From positions 1 through 31,283 of the forward strand of contig CAMLDT010000014.1 in NCBI GenBank assembly GCA_946479075.1: DNA of 31,283 nucleotides, in the 5' to 3' direction. The position numbers and the translations under genes were made by a program. Under the pieces are notes generated by a model. It made no database searches. It saw nothing but the letters and a program-made list of their open reading frames with translations, and was not told the DNA's origin. Positions 8,288-13,928 of this stretch are shown here, in pieces (within the stretch, counting starts at the first letter, position 1; each line of letters begins with the position of its first letter). This DNA is from an uncultured Polaromonas sp. (GTDB taxonomy: Bacteria > Pseudomonadota > Gammaproteobacteria > Burkholderiales > Burkholderiaceae).

Positions 8288-8539
8288 ATGAAAAAACTGA
8301 CTGCCTCCCTTCTGTCCGCCTGCCTGCTCTTGTCCGGCGCCAGCGCCTTTGCCCAGGATGCGATGAAGAAGGACGCCATGACGAAAGACGCCATGGGCAA
8401 GGACGCCATGAAAAAGGATGCCATGGGCAAAGACGCCATGGCCAAAGACACGATGGCCAAAGATGCCATGAAAAAAGACGCCATGAAGAAAGATCCCATG
8501 GCCAAGGACGCCATGGGCAAGGACGCGATGAAGAAGTAA
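8288..8539 (+). CDS. Pentapeptide MxKDx repeat protein (periplasmic, Met-rich)
   Basis: An 83-residue protein. Residues 1-23 are a classical Sec signal peptide ending AFAQ. The remaining 60 residues are exactly twelve five-residue units D-x-M-x-K (DAMKK, DAMTK, DAMGK, DAMAK and similar) with no other sequence. Every unit has one Met, one Asp and one Lys in fixed positions. It matches the family known as pentapeptide MXKDX repeat proteins. An exported, unstructured Met-rich chain could be a sacrificial oxidant sink or a soft-metal binder; neither is shown. AAGGA precedes ATG 8288, 86 bp after the molybdoenzyme, so it is probably the third gene of that operon. Confidence 0.92.
   Translation: MKKLTASLLSACLLLSGASAFAQDAMKKDAMTKDAMGKDAMKKDAMGKDAMAKDTMAKDAMKKDAMKKDPMAKDAMGKDAMKK
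8357..8536 (+). repeat. Twelve tandem 15-bp units encoding DxMxK
   Basis: 180 bp made of twelve 15-bp tandem units of the form GA(C/T)GCCATG(A/G)(A/G)(N)AA(A/G). The units differ at synonymous and fourth-residue positions but never break frame. This array could expand or contract by slippage or recombination in whole units without frameshift. Confidence 0.9.
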
Positions 8540-8718
8540 GGTCCTCTTCAGGCACCGCCTTCAGAAAGCGCGGAAAAGGCGTGGGCCGGTGGCCCCGCCT
8601 GCCCGCCGGCGCTGCAAAGGCCTTGAGCCCCGCGGTGTCACGGCGCGTGTACAAAGCGTGTACGGCGCGTGGATGGCGCCAGCCCATGAACCGGGCCCCG
8701 CGCTGCGGCTTCATGGTC

Positions 8719-8772
8719 AAATAGGGCTCCAGCCCTTTCCAGACAAGCGCTACCAGCTATGCTTTTGGTAGC
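8719..8772 (+). repeat. 54-bp interspersed repeat, copy C
   Basis: Begins AAATAGGGCTCCAGCCC and ends TTTTGGTAGC. This copy can form two small hairpins: GGGCT-CC-AGCCC, and GCTACC pairing with GGTAGC at its 3' end. It lies in the 256-bp gap between the MxKDx gene and the DoxX-like gene, otherwise without a recognisable feature. Confidence 0.85.
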
Positions 8773-8795
8773 AAACGGGTCAACACCGGCCGCCC

Positions 8796-9218
8796 ATGAT
8801 CACGCCCCACTCTTCGGCTCCCTCGGCTGGCAAACCGGCAGGCGCTGCCCTGGCCTTCGTTTTCCTCTGGTTTGCCATCGGCGGTGTGGCGCACTTCGTC
8901 TTCACCGAGGCCGAGATGCGTATCGTGCCGCCGTGGATGCCGTGGCCGCGCGAAGCCGTGCTGGTCAGCGGTGTCCTGGAGTTGCTGGGCGCGGCCGGAC
9001 TGCTGTGGTGGCGCAGCCGCCGTGCGGCCTTGTGGGGACTGTTCGTGCTCACCCTCGCGGTGACGCCGGCGCACTTTTACATGCTGCAGCACGCTGCGCT
9101 GTTCCCCTCCGTGCCTTTTTGGGCGCTGCTGCTGCGCCTGCCGCTGCAAGCGGCGCTGCTGGCGCTGATCGCGTGGCTGGCAGCACGGACGCCGGCCCAC
9201 GGCACAAACCCACCGTGA
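8796..9218 (+). CDS. DoxX-like family membrane protein
   Basis: A 140-residue protein with four hydrophobic helices. The first helix runs into GGVAHFVFTEAEMRIVPPWMPWP, then a helix with SGVLELLGAAGLL; this is the pattern of DoxX-like small membrane proteins (P-x-W-[IM]-P-[WY] turn and G-x-x-E-[IL]-L-G-A). The family is linked to respiratory or thiol metabolism in some bacteria, but the biochemical role here is unknown. ATG 8796 is the first reasonable start after repeat copy C. It is on the same strand as the Moco operon but 256 bp away, so co-transcription is uncertain. It is convergent with the phosphodiesterase gene, which ends 53 bp downstream. Confidence 0.8.
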   Translation: MITPHSSAPSAGKPAGAALAFVFLWFAIGGVAHFVFTEAEMRIVPPWMPWPREAVLVSGVLELLGAAGLLWWRSRRAALWGLFVLTLAVTPAHFYMLQHAALFPSVPFWALLLRLPLQAALLALIAWLAARTPAHGTNPP

Positions 9219-9271
9219 GCTTTCCGCCAGAAAGGCCGAAGCCGTCCAGATCGCCTGCCGAGCGGCAAGCT

Positions 9272-10096
9272 TCAGTCGATCAATACCCCGCCGTCGTGAA
9301 ACGGATAAGGCCCATCGAATTCACCTGAAGCGGCCAGATGGCTGGTCATGCGGCCATCAGGACCCAGCGCACAAATGCGAAAAGCCGGCGGTTCGAGCAT
9401 CCAGCATGAGGCCGCATCAGGGCTCAGGTCCAGCGCCACCTGGTGAGCAGGTGCCGGCGTGGTGCATGCAATGGTGCCCCCGAAGCGCACATCGATGGCA
9501 CGATGCAAATGACCGCAGATCACACGTTCAACATTGCGGTAGCGGCTGATCAGCGCTTCCAGCGCCTGGCTGCCGGCCAGCAGGCCGATATCGTCCATGT
9601 GCCCGATCAGGGTTTTGAAAGGCGGATGGTGCATCGCGACCACCACGGGCTGGCCTCGCTGTGCTTCCAGTTCTGCAGCCAGCCAGGCCAGCCGTTCGTT
9701 GCACAGTTCACCGTGGCTGTGACCTTGGGCGACCGTGTCGAGGGCGATCAGGCGAAAGCCGCCGACCTGAACCGAATACTGCACAAAGCCGTTCTCGCCA
9801 AGATAGCTGTGTGCCGGGAAAGAGCGCCGCAACTGGCCGCGATCATCATGATTGCCTGGCAGGAGGTACACCGGCATGTCCAGCGGCGCGAGCAATTCTG
9901 CCAAGTGGGCGTATTCCGCCGCCCGGCCGAAGTCACACAGGTCCCCCGTGATCACCACGGCGTCGGGCCGCTGCGCCAGCTGGAGCACGGATGTCACGGC
10001 ACGCCGCAGGTAAGGCGCGGTATCGATGCGGCCATAGGCCAGACGGCCAGGTTCGCGGATGTGCGGATCGGTCAGCTGGACGAGAAATGTGGTCAT
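9272..10096 (-). CDS. Calcineurin-like phosphodiesterase (GpdQ/CpdA type)
   Basis: A 274-residue cytoplasmic metallophosphoesterase. The dimetal ligands are all present: Asp10 and His12 (TDPHI), Asp52 (GDLCD), Asn82-His83 (GNHDD), His156/157 (MHHPP), His196 and His198 (GHLHR). Length and ligand spacing are very close to those I recall for the glycerophosphodiesterase GpdQ, and also to the cAMP phosphodiesterase CpdA; sequence alone does not decide. It lies 71 bp downstream of the LacI gene in the choline-sulfatase operon, which favours a catabolic phosphodiesterase, for example on a choline phosphodiester, over a cAMP role. That substrate is an inference from context. The start ATG is complementary to 10094-10096. 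Confidence 0.88.
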   Translation of the reverse strand: MTTFLVQLTDPHIREPGRLAYGRIDTAPYLRRAVTSVLQLAQRPDAVVITGDLCDFGRAAEYAHLAELLAPLDMPVYLLPGNHDDRGQLRRSFPAHSYLGENGFVQYSVQVGGFRLIALDTVAQGHSHGELCNERLAWLAAELEAQRGQPVVVAMHHPPFKTLIGHMDDIGLLAGSQALEALISRYRNVERVICGHLHRAIDVRFGGTIACTTPAPAHQVALDLSPDAASCWMLEPPAFRICALGPDGRMTSHLAASGEFDGPYPFHDGGVLID

Positions 10097-10167
10097 GCGA
10101 AGGGGGCTTTCCGGGAAAGTCCTGTCGGTAGCGAACCGAAGGGTTGGTGTTGAACTGGATCGCGGTC

Positions 10168-11196
10168 TCAGACGCTCTGCAGCCGTGCCACGGGCAAGCC
10201 GGGACAGACCTCACTGATCGATTCGCCGCTGCGCAGAAAGGTCTCCAGCGTCAGGCTGGCGCTGGCCGGCACCGGCGCGTCCTGCGCGATCGCCGAAGCC
10301 AGCAAGCGCAGGCTTTGCCGCCCGATCTCGCGATTGGGCTGCACCACCGTGCCCAGTGTCGGGGTCAAGTCGGTTCCCAGCGAGATGCCGTCGAACCCCA
10401 CCACGCTGAGCTGTTGTGGCACATGCAGGCCCAGCAGGAAGGCTGCGCGCACCGTGCGTATCGCCAGCAGGTCGTTGGAGCAAACCAATGCCGTGGGGCG
10501 GGCGGGCCGCTGCAAAAAAGCTTGGAGCTGCGTCACCGCATCCTCGATGAAAGGCACCTCCAGCAGCTCACCTCCTGGCAGGCCGCAGGCTTGCATTCCC
10601 TTGACAAAACCCCGGTAGCGCTGCTGCGCCCGATCAGACGCGGAGAGCTGACCGCTGACCATGGCAATCTGCCGGTGGCCGTGGGCGTACAGGTGACTGA
10701 CCACCCCGGCGACCGCGCGCTGGCTGTCGACACTGACGCACGGGTGGCGCGCATGCCGGTTGTAGGCCAGCACATACGGCAAGCCGGCCGCCCGGACCTT
10801 TTTCAGCCCTCGCGACGTGGCCGCATTCGCCACCACCAGGATCATGCCGTCCACATCACGGTTCATCAGTCGGCCGACGGCATCCTCTTCCTGCAAAACT
10901 TCGTAATGGGTGGTCATCGGAATGATGGAATAACCGGCTTCGCCGGCGCTCGCAGCGATGCCTTCCAGGCACTCGGCGAACACCGGATTGAGCAGCGTGG
11001 GCAGTACCACGCCGATCACCCGGCTGCGCTGGGTGCGCAGGGTCTGTGCGCTGGCATTGGGCCGGTAACCCAGGCGCTGCGCCACGCCCTGGACGCGCTC
11101 ACGGGTGGCCGGCTTGACCTGTTCGGGAAAATTGAACACCCGCGACACCGTGGCCACCGAGACACCCGCCTCGCGCGAAACCGCCAGGATGCTCAT
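10168..11196 (-). CDS. LacI/GalR family transcriptional regulator
   Basis: A 342-residue regulator. The N-terminal helix-turn-helix reads LAVSREAGVSVATVSRVFNF (the A-x-x-A-G-V-S-x-x-T-V-S-R signature), followed by the hinge region and a periplasmic-binding-protein-like effector domain (RSRVIGVVLPTLLNPVFAECLEG and later VVGFDGISLG). The chosen start is the ATG complementary to 11194-11196, which overlaps the stop of the choline-sulfatase gene in ATGA, so translation is coupled; the long open frame upstream is antiphase to that gene. It probably controls the receptor-sulfatase operon through the palindrome at 13778-13795. The effector is unknown; choline-sulfate or choline is plausible. Confidence 0.93.
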   Translation of the reverse strand: MSILAVSREAGVSVATVSRVFNFPEQVKPATRERVQGVAQRLGYRPNASAQTLRTQRSRVIGVVLPTLLNPVFAECLEGIAASAGEAGYSIIPMTTHYEVLQEEDAVGRLMNRDVDGMILVVANAATSRGLKKVRAAGLPYVLAYNRHARHPCVSVDSQRAVAGVVSHLYAHGHRQIAMVSGQLSASDRAQQRYRGFVKGMQACGLPGGELLEVPFIEDAVTQLQAFLQRPARPTALVCSNDLLAIRTVRAAFLLGLHVPQQLSVVGFDGISLGTDLTPTLGTVVQPNREIGRQSLRLLASAIAQDAPVPASASLTLETFLRSGESISEVCPGLPVARLQSV

Positions 11197-12728
11197 GTGG
11201 GTGGCACAAAAGGAAAGCGCGCGCGCGCCTTGGCACCGGCGGCGCCGCCAGCGCGGACGAAACGCCGGCTGTCGTCGCGCGTGGCCTGATGGTCCCAGGA
11301 CTCGCTGCGCCCGGCCCGCTGCGCTGCAGCTTTCAAGTAAAGCCGCCGCTTCTGGCTGGCCAGAACGCTCGCCAGCACCGCGTCGCCATCCCAGTCCGCC
11401 AGCAACTCGGCACGCAGGCTGTCTTCCAGTTCCCGCAGTTCCGGGCGGCCCGACAGGTTGACCCGTTCGATCACATCGGTTTGCAGATCGTAGAGTTGCG
11501 CCGGATGTCCGTGGGTGTACATGTATTTCCACGAACCGCGGCGAATCATGCGGCAAGGTGCAATCACCCCCATGTCGGTGTATTCGCAAATCACGGCCCG
11601 CTCATCGCTGGTGGCGGCGCTTGAAGCCCCTGTCAGCAGCGGCACCAGCGAAGCGCCGTCCAGCGGCTCGGGCCAGCCGCGCATGCCACCGGTCCAGTCC
11701 AGCAGCGTCGGCAGCAGGTCGACCAGCGACACCGGCGCGCTGATGCGCTGGCCGCCGGCGGCGTCCGGCATGCGCACCAGCAGGGGCACGCGGGCCGAGG
11801 CTTCAAAAAAGTTTTGCTTGTACCACATGCCCCGCTCGCCCAGCATCTCGCCATGGTCGGAGGTGAAGATCACGATAGTGTTGCCGGCCATACCGCAAGC
11901 CTGCAGCGTGTCGAGCAGGCGGCCCACCTTGTCGTCGATGTAGGAAATGTTGGCGTAGTAGGCGTGGCGCGCATTGCGCACCTGGGCATCGCTGACCGGC
12001 TGCAGATCGGCACTGTGCGAGGCATGCAGCCAGCGGCTGTGGATATCGCGCTCGGCCAGCGGAATCGGAGGCACGGCCGGCATGTCTATGGCGTCGTGAT
12101 CGTAGCGGTCCCAACAGGCCTGTGCCGCCGTATAGGGCGGATGCGGATGGCTGAAGGACACCGCCATGAAAAACGGCTGCGGCTCCGGTTCACGCGCAAG
12201 GTCGTACAGGCGCTGCAGTGCCAGGTGCTCGACCTCGTCGTCGTAATCCATCTGCAGGCTGCGCACGCAAGGCCCCGCCTGCAGCACATTGAGCATGCTG
12301 ATGCCCGAAGGTTTGTCGGTCGGACCGGCAGCCCAGTCTGGCGTCCATGAAAAATCGGCTGGATAGATGTCGGTGGTCAGCCGCTCGGCGAACCCGTGCA
12401 ACTGGTCCGGGCCGATGAAGTGCATCTTGCCCGACAGGATGGTGCGGTAGCCCGCATTGCCGAGCGCATGCGCCAGTGTCGGCACCGAGGCCGGCAGTTC
12501 GCTGGCGTTGTCGTAGGCGCCCACCCTCGTAGGCAGGCGCCCCGTCATCATCGAAAAGCGCGACGGCGCACAAATCGGCGAATTGCAGTAAGCCGCCTCG
12601 AACACCGTCCCGCCTGCGGCCAGCGCTGCCAGATGCGGGGCCTTCACCACCTGACCTCCATAGACCGGCAACACGGCGGCAGCCATCTGGTCAGCCTGGA
12701 TGAAGAGAATGTTTGGCGATGTGTTCAT
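11193..12728 (-). CDS. betC: Choline-sulfatase-like arylsulfatase
   Basis: A 511-residue type I sulfatase. The formylglycine site is Cys53 in SPICAPSR (C-x-P-S-R). N-terminal metal-site Asp12 (QADQ) and the SDHGEMLGERGMWYKQ block are intact. The segment SGKMHFIGPDQLHGFAERLT followed by DIYPADFSWTPDW is closely like choline-sulfatase BetC, which hydrolyses choline-O-sulfate to choline and sulfate, feeding glycine-betaine and sulfur metabolism. The C-terminal ESWDHQATRDDSRRFVR block also fits BetC. No signal peptide is present, so it is cytoplasmic. Length agrees with the family (about 500). It is the second gene of a minus-strand operon after a TctC-like receptor and overlaps the LacI start by 4 bp. 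A formylglycine-generating enzyme is not encoded in the window. Confidence 0.9.
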   Translation of the reverse strand: MNTSPNILFIQADQMAAAVLPVYGGQVVKAPHLAALAAGGTVFEAAYCNSPICAPSRFSMMTGRLPTRVGAYDNASELPASVPTLAHALGNAGYRTILSGKMHFIGPDQLHGFAERLTTDIYPADFSWTPDWAAGPTDKPSGISMLNVLQAGPCVRSLQMDYDDEVEHLALQRLYDLAREPEPQPFFMAVSFSHPHPPYTAAQACWDRYDHDAIDMPAVPPIPLAERDIHSRWLHASHSADLQPVSDAQVRNARHAYYANISYIDDKVGRLLDTLQACGMAGNTIVIFTSDHGEMLGERGMWYKQNFFEASARVPLLVRMPDAAGGQRISAPVSLVDLLPTLLDWTGGMRGWPEPLDGASLVPLLTGASSAATSDERAVICEYTDMGVIAPCRMIRRGSWKYMYTHGHPAQLYDLQTDVIERVNLSGRPELRELEDSLRAELLADWDGDAVLASVLASQKRRLYLKAAAQRAGRSESWDHQATRDDSRRFVRAGGAAGAKARARFPFVPPT

Positions 12729-12764
12729 GGCGTGGAAGGCTGGTGAGCGTCGCGGTGGATTTGC

Positions 12765-13763
12765 TCAGTCGATGCGGGCACCGGAAGTTTTGATGACCTC
12801 GGCCCAGCGGGCTTTTTCGGATTTGACCCGGGCCGCAAATTCTGCAGGCGTGCTGGTTTCGATATCGGCACCCTGCTTTGCAAAATACTCGCGGACCTCG
12901 GGTTTGGCCAGCACAGCCAGCACCTCGCGCCGCAGCCGGGTCACCACCGCTTCAGGCGTGCCGGCAGGCGCCATCAGACCGTACCAGGACTCGACCACAA
13001 ATCCAGGCACTCCCGCTTCGCTCATGGTCGGGTATTCGGGCGTGGCGGCGGATCGTTTGGCACCGGTGACGGCCAAAGCACGCAGTTTGCCGGCGCGAAC
13101 CTGCGGCAAAGCCAGCGGCGTGTTGACGAAAGCAAAGCTGGTCTGGCCACCGATCAGATCCGTGACCGCCTGGGTTGCGCTCTTGTACGGGACGTGGGTC
13201 ACATTGACATCTGCCGTCGTTTTGAGCATTTCACCGGACAGGTGATTGGAAGTGCCATTGCCGAAGGAGGCAAAGCTGAGTTTGCCCGGCTGCGCCTTGG
13301 CCAGTGCCACGAGCTCTTTAACCGACTGGGCCGGCACGGTCGGGTTCACGACCAGCAGGTTGGGCACGGAGGCCACCAGCGTGATGGGCGTGAAATCCTT
13401 TTCGGCATCAAAAGGCAGTTTGGCATACAGGCCCGGATTGATGGTGTGTGTACCAGTGGTGGCCATCACCAGCGTGTAGCCGTCCGGCGCAGCTTTTGCG
13501 ACGGCATCGACGCCGACGTTGCCGCCGGCGCCTGTGCGGTTGTCCACCACCACCTGCTGGCGCAGGCTGTCCCCCAGATGCTGGGCCAGCACACGTGTAA
13601 GGATGTCCACGCCACCGCCCGCCGCGAAAGGCACCACGATGCGCACCGGCTTGACCGGAAACTCCTGGGCCTGGATCGGCGTGGCAAACAAGGTGCCGAT
13701 CACAAGGACGGCGCCCACATGAGCAAGAAGGTGTCGGCGATGCTGTTTCAAAGAGGATGTCAT
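12765..13763 (-). CDS. Bug/TctC-family tripartite tricarboxylate transporter substrate-binding protein
   Basis: A 332-residue periplasmic receptor. The Sec signal peptide is residues 1-32 (cleavage near PIQA/QEF). The mature protein opens with the hallmark FPVKPVRIVVPFAAGGGVD, then RTGAGGNVGVDAVAKAAPDGYTL and the VPYKSATQAVTDLIGGQ region, all typical of the Bug (TctC) family, which binds small carboxylates or other organic solutes. The matching membrane subunits TctA/TctB are not in the window, as is usual for Bug genes. The ATG complementary to 13761-13763 is preferred over an in-frame TTG four codons upstream because GGAG lies six bases before it. As first gene of the operon with choline-sulfatase, it may bind choline-sulfate or a related ester (inference). 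Confidence 0.93.
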   Translation of the reverse strand: MTSSLKQHRRHLLAHVGAVLVIGTLFATPIQAQEFPVKPVRIVVPFAAGGGVDILTRVLAQHLGDSLRQQVVVDNRTGAGGNVGVDAVAKAAPDGYTLVMATTGTHTINPGLYAKLPFDAEKDFTPITLVASVPNLLVVNPTVPAQSVKELVALAKAQPGKLSFASFGNGTSNHLSGEMLKTTADVNVTHVPYKSATQAVTDLIGGQTSFAFVNTPLALPQVRAGKLRALAVTGAKRSAATPEYPTMSEAGVPGFVVESWYGLMAPAGTPEAVVTRLRREVLAVLAKPEVREYFAKQGADIETSTPAEFAARVKSEKARWAEVIKTSGARID

Positions 13764-13777
13764 GGAGAACTCCAAAT

Positions 13778-13795
13778 AATGTAAACGATTACATT
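13778..13795. promoter_or_regulatory. LacI-type operator palindrome
   Basis: The 18-bp sequence AATGTAAACGATTACATT is an inverted repeat around a central CG: eight of nine base pairs match, only the A/A pair next to the centre does not. A central CpG with TGTAA/TTACA arms is typical of LacI/GalR-family operators. It lies 14 bp before the receptor start codon, a position that would block transcription, and the LacI gene is in the same operon. Promoter elements around it are weak by eye (a TACATT overlapping the palindrome on the minus strand could be the -10). Confidence 0.8.
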
Positions 13796-13928
13796 TTTAG
13801 CAGCCAGTGTGACATCCTGATGACGATTCCTGGATCAGAACAAACCCGAAGCTGTGCGGCACGGCGAAAATCGTTGGGATCGCCAACGCGAAACCCAACT
13901 CGGGTTCGGGCGGGAGGCGCTGACCGCC

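Noticed and set aside
8630..8690. Short direct repeat around GGCGCGTG / GTGTAC before repeat copy C
   Set aside because: Only 8-10 bp units, two copies; likely chance in GC-rich DNA.
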